Origin: Blumeriella jaapii
Taxonomy: Eukaryota > Ascomycota > Leotiomycetes > Helotiales > Drepanopezizaceae
NCBI GenBank assembly: GCA_009599575.1
Contig: VWND01000005.1
Coordinates: 62,001 to 126,000, forward strand
DNA length: 64,000 nucleotides
Reading direction: 5' to 3'
The position numbers were made by a program, and so were the translations under genes. A model generated the notes under the pieces. That model ran no database searches. It was not told the DNA's origin and was given only the letters and a program-made list of their open reading frames with translations. Shown here piece by piece: positions 32,626-43,420 of the stretch. Numbering within the stretch: position 1 is the first letter of the stretch; every line of letters begins with the position of its first letter.

Positions 32626-35600
32626 AACGTCGTTGTCGTAAGCAGCAGCAGCGTCGACACCCGCCTTGCGTACATCGGGATTCGAGGTTCGCAGAACACG
32701 CGCGAAGCAGGGGGACCCGACCAAGGCTCCTGCTATATCTTATACAGCTTTAGGACCTTGGGGGTGAGAAAGTTATACTACAGTAAAGAGCTTCCCTTTC
32801 GCCCCCCCCCCTCCCCTCCCCTCTCCACCCCCCGGGGCCCTTGTTCAAAACGTTACAGATTCTCCTGAGCTCTAGTTACGCGAACGGATAGTTACGCGAA
32901 CGGATTAGCATTTGAACCAAGGCATTGTAGGTAGGCAGTAGTCTACTTACAGTACAGTACGAAGCCTCACCGCAAGACAGAAGAAGCACGATGTGCAAGT
33001 GCCAGAGAAGCACCGTTGCACACACAGCTGGCGCGCTCTCCTAGCTCGGGAAGCTCGCTTGTTCGGACCCAGCCGAGCGTTTGACAGCTGGTCTGTTGTT
33101 TACTTACATACTTGCTTACCCGCTCCGTGTGCAGATGTTCTACTTAGCTTGGCGCCACGACTCATCGGTTTACTCAGTATCGCCCCGATGTCAACCTGGA
33201 TTACTGCGGTTCTTGTATACATGTTACAGGAGATAGACGACCGTGAAAAAACGAGCGGGGCGTGCAGGGAGGGGAATGATTAGCGAAGAAACAAATGTGA
33301 CGTTGCAAAACGCAACCGCAGCGGTTGAGGCTGTACTGTGTACAGTACTTACTGTACTTTGGTACTTGTGCGAAAGAATGTTAATTTTCACATCCGTGCG
33401 TTACTTCAGTACAAGGGGGGCATTTACAAGGGCAGTATCAAATAATGGAAAACAGTATTGCCAAGTATCCAATAAAGCAAAGATTTACTTTACGCACAGA
33501 TATCAAACTAACATTATGTCACCCACGTACGGAGTACATACAAGACCACCCAGAGACTCTGCTCGACCGCTTCTCTTCTTGACATTGCTGCCTCGTAAAC
33601 TGTATATCGTGACGAAGTGCGAGCGTCGCGCCGCGCCGCAACAAGTGGAAGGTCCCCGATCAAGTGGTTCCGCTACATTACAGTACCTACGAAGTACATC
33701 GTATAAAAGGCTCATCAACCCAAACACTTGATACTTCCATGGCAAACCTAAATCAAGACGACCAGCCCGTAGGTTTCCGTGAATCGACATACTTACAGTA
33801 CATACAGTACCAATTCTTACTCTAAAAACCTCGCCGACTGTCTTTGTTTTTACTACTTCCCCTGCGAAATACGCATACCCTGAGGGTTGGAAACAAGGGC
33901 GTTTACTAAGTGCAAATCAGAGTTTGCGGGGGTATTTAACTCGCCTGGGACAAAGTATGACGGCCCAATGAGCGCACCTCAGTACCTCAGTACAATCAGG
34001 TGCATCCTTAGCCCACTTCGTACCGGGACCGAGTACTGTTCCGAGGTTCTCTTGTCCCCTTCCCTTAGATTGTAGATGACCACTCAAGCCTCTGTTTCAG
34101 TGCTTTCGTTTCACTGAAAGCTTAGAGAAATGTGACATTCGGATGGCGGAATCAATTTATCCAAGGCCATAAGGCACACACCCAGGCCGGCCAGCTGACT
34201 TTAAGCTTGTTGAAATGATTCTTCTCGCTTCTGTGTCCTCGAAGACAAGAATTAAGATAGGCCGGTGTATGCATGGTGGCCTCTTGGTTTGCCTACTCGG
34301 TTCCGAATTGGTGGAAGAGGGAACCTTTCAGAAAAGGCACCAAAGTCAACATTAACGAAAGTTCGGCCCCTTTGCGGAGCATGCCGGTAGCTCTCTACCA
34401 GATGATGTCGACGAGGAGATCAGCTCAGCTCAGAACTGCTTTGATCAGCGTAACATTGCATGCCCTTGATGGCTCGAGCTTGCTGCACTGGATGGGTCGT
34501 GGCTGCTTCGAGGGAACAGACGATTGGACATGAAGGACGAGATGATTGGGACGTGGAAGCGTGTTCTGTGGTGATAGTAGCATCGATGGCGCTGTGGAAA
34601 TTTGGGGGTTTGCGCATGTAGGAACAGCAAACAGATTTAAGCTGCTCATCAGCGAGGTCGGACGTGGTTGTGGAGTCGAGACCCAGAGACACTGAATCGT
34701 CTCTGCGACCTCGGACTTCTTGGGTTGTTGGGTATCTCTTGATCGTCCCACGCTTCAATTGCGCCAGAACGACTTATTGAAGCTGATCCATTTGCTGACT
34801 CGACACACGAGACAATGCTGGTACAGTATTGTAGTTGCTCCTATATCTAGTCAGCTTCCTCTCTGCGTTGGACGACTGGAAGAACATGGAGCCAACGCTC
34901 CAGAGTCACGCAAATTAAAGGATATAGAGAATCGACAGTGTCCGCAACCTATCTGCACATAGGTATATATCAGCGATCAAGAAGTTGCGTAACAAGAACC
35001 CATCCTCGAGAAAAGCCTCTCGGTTCTCGGGGCTAATGAGCAATGTCAATTAGCTTTGCGTGAAGCAACTATTTCTCTGGGCCATTGTTAAAATCGGGCT
35101 GTCTTTGTCATGGAAGCTGTTGAAAACATGAAGACTCGAATAGGAAATGGTGAGGTTGATGATGCTCGGCAACATCTCGCCAAGGCCGACAGAACAACCC
35201 CGCGGACTAGCCTCGTGCTCTCATCAACCCTGGGAGACAACGACATCCATTCTCTCTCCTCAACCACAACCACTTGACCCAAAATTCTCGCGCCCTCTCT
35301 ACTACAAACGAGGTGCAATTGCCGAGCTTACCTTCGTTGTTGAGTATACCTGATCGGCGATATCTCCAGGTAGGTCGAGTCTCCCTATAAATTAGAGGGA
35401 AACTTGACGTTAACTGGTTTGACCTTCTGGCCCAGCACCCGTCATTCGAGTCTTCCTTTGGCCCAGCTACCAGTTGATTCTTTCTGCGAATTCCGTACGA
35501 GAAACACATCAGAACATTTCACGTATCTTACGAAACTACCACGGTACCCAGCCTCGAGCTCTAGTCACACCTCCTAACTGCACCTGGCTTCTGCGTCCTT

Positions 35601-35655
35601 CCACCCTTCAAGGCCAGCGTAGACACTTCCAACTTCGAACACTCTATACGCAACA
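32626..35655. other. 3-kb gene desert with dispersed ACAGT/ACTGT words
   Basis: No gene is supported. The sequence is rich in GTACAGTAC-type words (32942, 33333, 33413, 33677, 33790, 33980, 34820), C-homopolymer patches (32805-32840) and stop-rich frames. The last 150 bases before 35,656 are C-rich and look like the E2 leader. Confidence 0.5.
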
Positions 35656-36242
35656 ATGGATCCACCGTCCGGGGCCGCCGGGCTTCTCGCTCGGCAACTC
35701 AAATACATGCAAACTGCGAAAGACCTGCCAGGGATCTCGTGCGGGCTAGTCAACGAGAACAATATCTTCGAGTGGGAGGTGATCCTCATGATATCAGACG
35801 ACTGCAAATACTATGGAGGTGCATATTCCCAATCCTCTTTTCTCGTCGTCATGATCATCCCACTGACATCAGCAACGCAGGCGGCAATTTCCGCTGCTAT
35901 CTTACCTTCCCCAAAGAATACCCCCACCTCCCGCCCTCACTAGTCTTCAAAACGCCGATTCCCTTCCATCCCAACGTCTACGAAGATGGCCGTCTCTGCA
36001 TCTCGATCTTACACCCTCCCGAGGACGACCAGTTTGGCTACGAGAGTGCGGCAGAGAGATGGTCGCCCGTCCAGACACCAGAGACGATCTTGGTGAGTGT
36101 GATTAGTCTGCTGCACAGCCCGAACGACGAGAGTCCCGCGAATGTCGAGGCGGGGAGACTCTGGAGAGAGGAGAAGTCTGGGAACAAGGAATTCAAAAGG
36201 AGGTGTAGGAGAGCTGTAAGGGAAAGTCTTGGAGAGATCTAG
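35656..36242 (+). CDS. Ubiquitin-conjugating enzyme E2, Ubc7/Ubc15 (UBE2G) type
   Basis: Exons 35656-35818 and 35881-36242 give 174 residues. E2 enzymes carry ubiquitin as a thioester between E1 and E3. The UBC fold is complete: N-terminal helix LLARQLKYMQ, ISCGLVNENNIFEWEV, FPKEYPHLPPSLVF, HPN at 84-86, catalytic Cys94 in DGRLCISIL, and ERWSPVQTPETIL. The acidic insertion after the active site (HPPEDDQFGYESAAE) places it in the UBE2G/Ubc7/Cdc34 class. The wording is nearest to the UBE2G1/Ubc15 branch, since the typical UBE2G2 HCP region differs. Ubc7-class enzymes build Lys48 chains in ER-associated degradation; whether this branch does so in fungi is not known to me. There is no membrane anchor. 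Confidence 0.93.
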
Positions 36243-39122
36243 GTATATGCGAAGAGGTTGGGGAGATTGGTGGTATGCATGGGTGGCAGTATTCGTGCTC
36301 TGGCGCTTCTCCCGATAGCGGCATGGCCGTGAGTCGTGGACTTTGGCTAGCGATTTTTAGCGGAATGAAGCAATATACCTTTTAAGTTGAGTACTGGGTT
36401 TTCAGCCGGCTTATCAATTGTAAGCAGTACTTCAGAAGGGGATCTCATTTATGGGATCTTACACACTCAGTTACAAGTATTGACCCAGACCGATTTATCT
36501 TACTGTTTGAACATGTACAGTACAGTACCAAGTGAACGCCAAGACGGGTTAGCCCCGTTGGCATCGATGCAGCCTTTGATGTCGAGTACCACTCTACAGC
36601 CTCTTGCAATGCCTACATAAAATGGGCCCTTTGCATATGTTTACGATGTAGGGAATATCGGATATCTTGGGTTGCTTTTTTTCTACATTTATCTTCTTTT
36701 CTTTCTCAGGTCTGGCCTACTTGTCTTTTGTGCGGGGGGGTGGCGGGGGTGGCGATTTCACTCTACCTATGTAGAATACCTCTGGAATAATAATCCATCC
36801 ATTTCTTTCCTTTCTGTTGACGCGAAACGTGAATGGTTTCGGCAGTCGGATGATTGTTGCTTAGTGGAATTCCTACAGTATGATGATTCCGAATTAGGCT
36901 TCCTGACGGAGGTGACGGCGATTAAGTGTTGTCATAGCAGTAGCAAAGGGGGGTAAAACTCAAGCTAGAAGAGTGACATCACGTTAATGTGCTCACCACG
37001 CGTTGTTTTTTTTTTTTTTTTTTTTGAGCGGGATGAACTCCAAGTTGGAGATTATTTACAGTTTGAAATTTGCAAGTTTACCTTCTGCTTTTTCACGACG
37101 CGTGTCAGTTACAGTACATTCCCGCGATGTTCCTTTTTTAGGTTAAGTTTTTATTCCCCCTTGCTAGTGCTGTGACAGCACTTAACCGCTGTATTGTACT
37201 GTGTACTGTGTGTACATACATCCGTACACTGCATCAGAAAAGAGACTGTGAAACTCTGTAAGATACTTTGTGTTGGTAAAAGCTATTCTACGGAGACTGT
37301 CGATTATGACCCGTGCGCTCTACATTGGCATGAGACCACCGGGCTACCACAGTATTTCAGCAGCAGCGATTCGGCTCTGGTCTTCACGGAATGTATCTAG
37401 ATCTACTGTAGCATCGCAATCCGTGACCGTGCATTTTCCAGTTGGAAATACTGCTGCGAACACCGCGGCTCGATCCGACGCTGTGTCAGTGAGGTATTTT
37501 GGGTTTGATGATCCGCGAGTAGTTGATCGGCGGCGGCGTACGAGTAGCGGCGATCTCTCTTCTCATTAATAGAATACTTCTCATTAATAGAATACTGTGG
37601 AATAGAAACTTGGTGTAGTTCGTTGTGCTTTCTCACGATTGACGGGTTTATGGAATGCAGCCTGGAGTGGCCTGCGGCAGCTGCTGCAGTAGCTAGCCCC
37701 CCCAGAGTGAGAGGTGCACGCGTTCTACACTCTTTCTCAGGCCAACAACGTTACATCAAAGGTTTTCCTGAACCCCTCACGCCGGCTCTTAGTTTGTGTG
37801 CTTTTTAGCCCCCGGTTAGCTGAAGTGATGGCGAAGCTCTAATTTCCTCTCTCCACTCTACTGGCTTTCTTTCAGAGCTAGGCCGTTGCGTCTGATTATT
37901 TTCACGCCGCAGCGGGCTGATCAGAGAGCACTCGAAGAAAAAGAAAAAAAGGCTTAGGTCTAAGCCGCGCCCCGCAACACAGCAATTCTGTTCTCCACGT
38001 TAAGAGTATTGAGTGTCTTCCCTTTGCATGTGTTTGTGGCGGGAGAAGTGGTAAAACGGACCTTGCTGGTTCGCCCACGGATGTTATAGATTAGACGGAA
38101 ATAGTTTTTTTTTGTGTGCATAGCGTTTCTTACAATTAGTTCTTGGATATCTCGTTCTTCTTGTTTGCTAATCTTCGCTTGCAGTCTAGTCTCGGCTAAT
38201 TTGTTTACTTTCGATTAAATTCTAGCCGGCTATGCAATGTCTCCAAATTCATGCTCTTTATATTCATCTTTTCGCCGATGTCGATTTTTGTGGCCCTACG
38301 TAGTGAGGTCTCTAGTATTGTCTTACTTCACGACCTGTGCCAGCCAGACAAGGTAAGCATGATAGCCATCTCAAATGCGCGAATTACTAGTGCTGGTACT
38401 CGGATTGTAAACGAGTGCTGGATATAGCAATATGCAGGAGCCCATGCGTCTTTTTAAACATGAATAACAGCGCATCTGCATTCATACATTTCCCATCTTC
38501 TTTCTCGGCACAGTAGAAAGAATACTTCATAATCTCACACTTTTTGGTAAGGTCATTATGCAATGTACTTCGAGTTGGCGGATACGATTTACAGAAAATT
38601 CACTGTGTTTTTTTTTTATTTTGATATGAGAAATTCGGCTTTGAGATTGATCTCATTCTGACGGAGAAATTAGATGAGCGAGTTGGACGAGTATCTTACT
38701 GGCGACCAGCTACAGAGTAAATTACGAGAAAGGAGAATCTAACACGGTAATTCTTGAAGTTTGACGCTGATAAACATATAGCCTGCGATCCGGGCCGTTT
38801 TCATGGTAATGCGTTGGAGTCCATGGACTGTGGTGCAAAGGATCTATTCGACACGATCGAATTTCACGTGTCAATTTCAAATTCTGCTATCTTCATGCTT
38901 CCATCTCAAGATAACAGTGGCATGGTTATCAGCCCAGGCTGCTTTCTCGATACGGACAGCTGCAGCATGGGCGTGGTTTCGAAACTGCCTTCTAGGCAGC
39001 ACCCCGACGTCTTACTGAACTGCTCCTGTCATTTATTTATAAATTCAAGGCTTTTTTCTCCTGGGCATCTCACTACTATCAACTCTAAGCTTTAAAATAT
39101 AACAGTAACACTGCAATCACTT
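36243..39122. other. Gene-poor stretch with poly-T and short repeats
   Basis: About 2.9 kb. Contains a run of about 20 T near 37003-37025, GTACAGTAC words (36514, 37108, 37190-37230), and an 18-bp tandem duplication TTCTCATTAATAGAATAC at about 37559-37594. The 113-codon frame at 38754-39095 has no known domain and is not called. Confidence 0.45.
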
Positions 39123-39420
39123 ATGCCTCAAATCATACAGGTCCGCTACGCCGACATGGGCCAGAACTTGAGGAATCTGCTAGCGAGGCTGTTTCCAAAT
39201 CAGCACGAGGTCAAGGTATGCCGCGAGTCCACTCTCCTGTGCCAGAGTGGCAAGGCATTCTCAACAGGCGTTTTCTGAACCTGGCTGACGTTGCGGTAAC
39301 GATCAGGTTCGCATGGGGAAATACGTAGTCCATGCACCACGGGAGCTTACCAAAGTTTGCATTCGAGATCATGGGAGACGTAAATCTGATCAAACTGACT
39401 CTGGTCTAGGAAGAAATTGA
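39123..39420 (+). CDS. Small two-exon hypothetical protein, copy A
   Basis: Exons 39123-39215 and 39307-39420 give 68 residues beginning MPQIIQVRYADMGQNL. The intron is canonical (GTATGC, GCTGACG branch, ATCAG acceptor) and phase 0. The core reads NLLARLFP, then EVKVRMGKYVVHAPRELT, an amphipathic helix followed by probable beta strands; the tail is basic. A second similar gene lies 0.6 kb downstream with its intron at the same point, which supports both as real. No signal peptide or membrane span. I do not recognise a named family; short fungal proteins of this style exist but I can assign no function. Confidence 0.55.
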
Positions 39421-39995
39421 TTCTTGTCGATAAGTTACAGGTTCGGGGATGTCTTAAGCTGGGGCATTGCAGTGCTGGGGCTGAGCATTGGGGCGGTTCA
39501 TATTGAGGGGTTTCAGCTGAAATCTGCCTTACGGAGTGCCTTGCTGCGATGCACTACAATGAGCAGTGTGTCAGGATTTTAGGATTAGTCGCTGTTCATT
39601 GGATGCGCGAACTCGCTTGCGTCGGATTTCTTGTTGAGGGCGAGTTACGCCGTGACACGAGGGACGGAAGACGGGTACCCAGATCCTACACCTAGGCAAT
39701 CAACCATGTCTGCTTATCTAGTGCTGCAATCAGCATTGCCTCTTTCTCGGAGTGCCTGTGGCCTATCGGACTATTGATTCCGGCGCGTTGCATTAAGCAC
39801 CCTGTGATAAGCTGGAAGCTGTAGAGGGCGATAATCTTATATTTGGACAGCATCCGTTGCATGTCTCCGGCTTCGATATTTGCCACACTGCTTGAAAATC
39901 ATCTTTTGCTTTCAAGATCACCATCGTAGTCTTGTAAACCACTCATTTCCCATTCATCTTGAATTCACTTATCTACTGCCTCATTTCTCCATAAA
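39421..39995. other. Spacer between the two small related genes
   Basis: 575 bases with no supported gene; presumably the 3' end of copy A and the promoter of copy B. Confidence 0.4.
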
Positions 39996-40290
39996 ATGTG
40001 CTCAACCATATCACCCCACAGTGCTTATATCTCGCCATCAGAACCTCAAGTTATAGAAGGCCAGTAGTACTTGGATCAAAGAAGACTGATGAGTCTGCTG
40101 AAGCAAGTATATGGTACTTCTAAAGAAGGCAAGAACAACTTTCGAGTCGAGGTAAGCTCCTTGATCTTCAATCTGTTGGTGTATCCAACCCCCGTGCATC
40201 TGGTCGCTGACTCTGTTTCTGCAGCTCCGACTGAATAGATACAAGATATATCCTTCAGTCAGAGTAAATTCTCTTACAGAGGTGCGCTGA
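39996..40290 (+). pseudogene. Small two-exon hypothetical protein, copy B (in-frame stop or late start)
   Basis: Exon 1 runs to 40151 and exon 2 is 40225-40290, with a canonical phase-0 intron (GTAAGC, GCTGACT branch, CTGCAG acceptor). From the ATG at 40089 it encodes 42 residues: MSLLKQVYGTSKEGKNNFRV then ELRLNRYKIYP. An ATG at 39996 is in the same frame but a TAG at 40065-40067 interrupts it. Upstream of that stop, PQVIEGQ aligns without gaps to PQIIQVR of copy A, and the stop falls where copy A has Tyr. So either copy B has a nonsense mutation or it starts late. Similarity to copy A is short and weak outside LL, VxxR, Y and LT. Function unknown. Confidence 0.45.
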
Positions 40291-40999
40291 TTGAAATAGC
40301 TGGTAGAGGTTGCTGAGACTGATCTTCGAGTAGGACCAGATACAAGACTGTAGGGCTGGGGCATGTAAACGGCGTTAAAAGTATAGGAAGATCAAAAGCA
40401 GAATGGATTTATGGTTTGGTTGACAGGTGTTACGGAGTGGAAAACCGTGGGTGCATAGCGATCGAAAGCGAGCCATTACTGGGCTCGCCACAAATTTTGG
40501 GTCTAAAATATATTTGATAAGGAAAAAATCAGCTTCTGAAAATGTTAGAAACACCTCAATAATCTCCATGATTATTCTACCCAAAGATGATTAAGATTAT
40601 ACCAGACGCTTTGTTCTTATCGTAGCTAGCTAGATGATACATTTTCAAGCTCCCGTGCAGAGAAGTGATTCGAGTCATCACGAAATATTATCCGATGTAG
40701 ACGCTTCTGACTGTCCCGAGTCAGAAAAAAACTCCCAGTCACTACGTCGCATTACACACACGAGGCATTCAGAGCCCCAGCTGACAATCATCTTCAAGAA
40801 TGGTGTGATTCGCATGGACCTGCAGCTACTTGGTAGCATAAATACACCGCTATGCTGCAGGCTTACCTTGAGTATCCCTCCTACCCCTACCAAAGTCAAC
40901 AACTTCCAGCAAACCAACCACATCCTCAAGCACAAACATCATCTACACTTCGTTCACTGTAGTTCATCAGAACGGTTTGTATCGAACCCTGCTAGCAAG
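40291..40999. other. Upstream region of the CorA-like gene
   Basis: About 700 bases. An open frame from 40634 runs into the CorA-like exon in phase, but its residues look non-conserved. The ATG at 41000 after AGCAAG is the more natural start. No other feature. Confidence 0.4.
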
Positions 41000-42894
41000 A
41001 TGTCTCAAACTCCTAGATATGACGATCTTGGAAGCCTGGCCGCCAAAATCAACGAGAAGGCATATGATCTGTTCAAAGCGAGAGATGGACAGGCGCCACT
41101 TCAAGTCACTCGAATCTTCGGGATCGGTAATGAGAAGAAATACAAGACTTGTTTTGTCAAAGGGCAGGATGTATGGGATTCCGCTCAAGTAAAGGCTTTG
41201 CAAGCTGTGAGATTTCCCCTCCGAAGCTGAAAGTCAGAAGAACAGGTTCTAACGCAGATACAGAATCGCACAGAGTCGGAGTTGACTCAGATGTACACCA
41301 TCCGTCAAGTCCGATCGTGGACAACTTTGGACATCTCACGAGAAGTATTCGAAGACTTCATGTCAACTCACAGCATCACACCCAAATTGTGGAACTGCAT
41401 GTTCACTTTCGGTCGCAAGAGCGAAGAGAACGAGTTTGAGTTTCCGGGCTTCAGACGCCGTCAAATCAGACAATTGGGTCCCCTTGGAAATCCTGTCTAC
41501 GGTTTGTGGTGCCCCTGATTCGTGGAGATTCTGTACTGATCAAGGCCAGAGTACGCATACATGCTTCGGCGAGCAGAACTCAATGGCAGAGTCGGAATCG
41601 ACGGCGAATGCCCATGGTCTATTCGGCAGACAGCAGTCTACCACAAGGTCGAGTACAAGCCAGCTTCTGGCGGCAACAGTGACTGTCCGATGACAGAGCC
41701 AGTGTCCACTTTTCTACTCGTGGCTCCTTCTCAAAATGCTGAGTCACAGTTTTCCAGAAGCCTGGACAAAACGTCGGCTGGACAAACCAACCCACTTTCC
41801 TGCTGGGATGTGCACCGCATCTTGGTAGCCGATAGCCTGAGCGGATGGGCTGACTACATGGCTTTCCTGCATGAGAAGCTAAAGGAACAGTCCGACGAGA
41901 TTGTCTTGGCCACAGTTGGAGAAAACAAGGCGAACTTGAGCCCGCTGACAGACTTCAACATCAACTTTGAGCACAGACACAGTTGAAGATTGTTGAAGAT
42001 ATGGTTTTGGACCTCGAGCTCATACTTCCTGGCCTGCTCGATGCCATTGGAGGGGTCAAGGAAGCTTGTTCGCAATATGCCAAAGATCAGAAATCCACCC
42101 AGAGAGAAATCCTAGAGTTGGACGATATCATTGACGAGTTTGACGAATATGAGAAAGAGGCTAGGCTACTAATCGAGCGTGCAAAGACGTTGAAGTCAAA
42201 GGCAGACTCGACGGCTCATTTGGTACGCTAGAAGCAAGTTTTGACAATCTACTTGTTAATCGAGAGCAGCTATCCGACCTCCTGAGTTACGAGGAAGCTG
42301 TGGCGCTGAAAGATCTGGCTTCCGAGACTCAGCTCGAAAGCAGATCGATGTGCAACTTGACTGTACGATAATCATTACTGCTTTCTCCGCCCGAAAGACG
42401 CTAACGAACGCACAGGAAAGAAGCCAGAAAGATGCTGCGGCGGTCAAGATTCTTACTGTAATAACACTTATCTATCTTCCGACAACGATCGTTGCCGTGA
42501 GTTATTTGACCTCCCCTTGTCCTGCAGATGCTAATAAACATAGAATTTCTTTTCTACAGAGTTTGTGAAAACAAACGAAACGGGTCGCATGCTTGTTGCA
42601 ACCAATGTCTGGCTCATAGCCGCCATTTCCATCCCGCTGACTCTTCTCACCGTTGGGCTCTGGTGGGCTTGGGTACATTTTACCAAAGTCGTTCCCTCAG
42701 TGAGCTTAGAGAACCCAGGCCTTGTCACTTTACAACGTCAGCATAGCTTCATGTCTCTGCTTTCCGGTAGGAAGAGGCAGTCAACAAAAGACTTGGAAAG
42801 CAAGCTGGTTTCCCCTCAGACCCCTCCAACACCGAGCTTTGGATCTCCAGCCTCAACTTGGGGTAGTACAACCAGTACTAAGAAGTTGGGATAG
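41000..42894 (+). CDS. CorA-like membrane protein with one frame break
   Basis: Exons 41000-41206, 41258-41501, 41550-about 41980, 41983-42222, 42270-42362, 42416-42496 and 42544-42894, about 550 residues. The N-terminal part has SWTTLDISREVFEDFM and FTFGRKSEENEFEFPGF, a pattern seen in fungal CorA-like proteins. Mid-protein, SIRQTAVYHKVEYKP and KLKEQSDEI lead to a long helical stretch. The C-terminus has two membrane spans: ILTVITLIYLPTTIVA, then LVATNVWLIAAISIPLTLL, separated by NFFSTEFVKTNETG. The canonical CorA GMN loop is absent, as is usual in this fungal group, so magnesium transport is doubtful. Frame is lost near 41,970-41,985: reading on through GAGCACAGACACAG hits TGA, while the next frame resumes with TTGAAGATTG. 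A two-base deletion, assembly error or weak intron (GTTGGA or GTCTTG donor) could explain this. Confidence 0.72.
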
Positions 42895-43420
42895 CTGGGC
42901 TAGATTCCATCGTAACAGGGTACCAAGCCTGAGTAGGCAGATTTTCCTCCAATCTGAGTAGGGGCTTTGTGGGGTGCCTCTCAGGCGTACGGAATACAGG
43001 CGCTCTTGTGCTCTCGATGGAATGGGGGGATGTATTGGAAGGGATATTTTAGGTACTTTAGATGCAATGCGACCACACATGGCTTTTAACCTCTACAGCC
43101 GGGCCCAATAACGAGCTTCGTTGCTGACACTTGAAGCTCCACCGTTTACTGGACTGCGGTCCTCAGCTGTGCCTCTGTTGGGACCAGCTTGCGGTGAAAA
43201 TGCCGGGGCTGAGTCTTCTGCAGACATCTGATCAGCCTCACGTCTGCCACGCTGAACTCGGGCAGTTTGCACTAACTTGGCCCAGCTTTTGACACCGAAT
43301 GCGATCATTCTGATGCCCTGACAAGCTCGTGCTACAGTACGTTGCAGGTTATATCCCCAGTGCATATTCGGCCGGCTCTTGCCATACGCCAATGAACCCC
43401 GCGCGAAGAAGCACTTCCGA
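42895..43420. other. Intergenic, kinase promoter
   Basis: 526 bases. A minus-strand frame (43093-43437) overlaps the kinase start and has no domain; not called. A CTACAGTACGTT word occurs near 43,332. Confidence 0.4.

Noticed and set aside
38754..39095. 113-codon plus-strand frame upstream of the small paired genes
   Set aside because: Begins ATGAAG-less, cysteine content looked secretome-like, but there is no signal peptide and no recognised motif.
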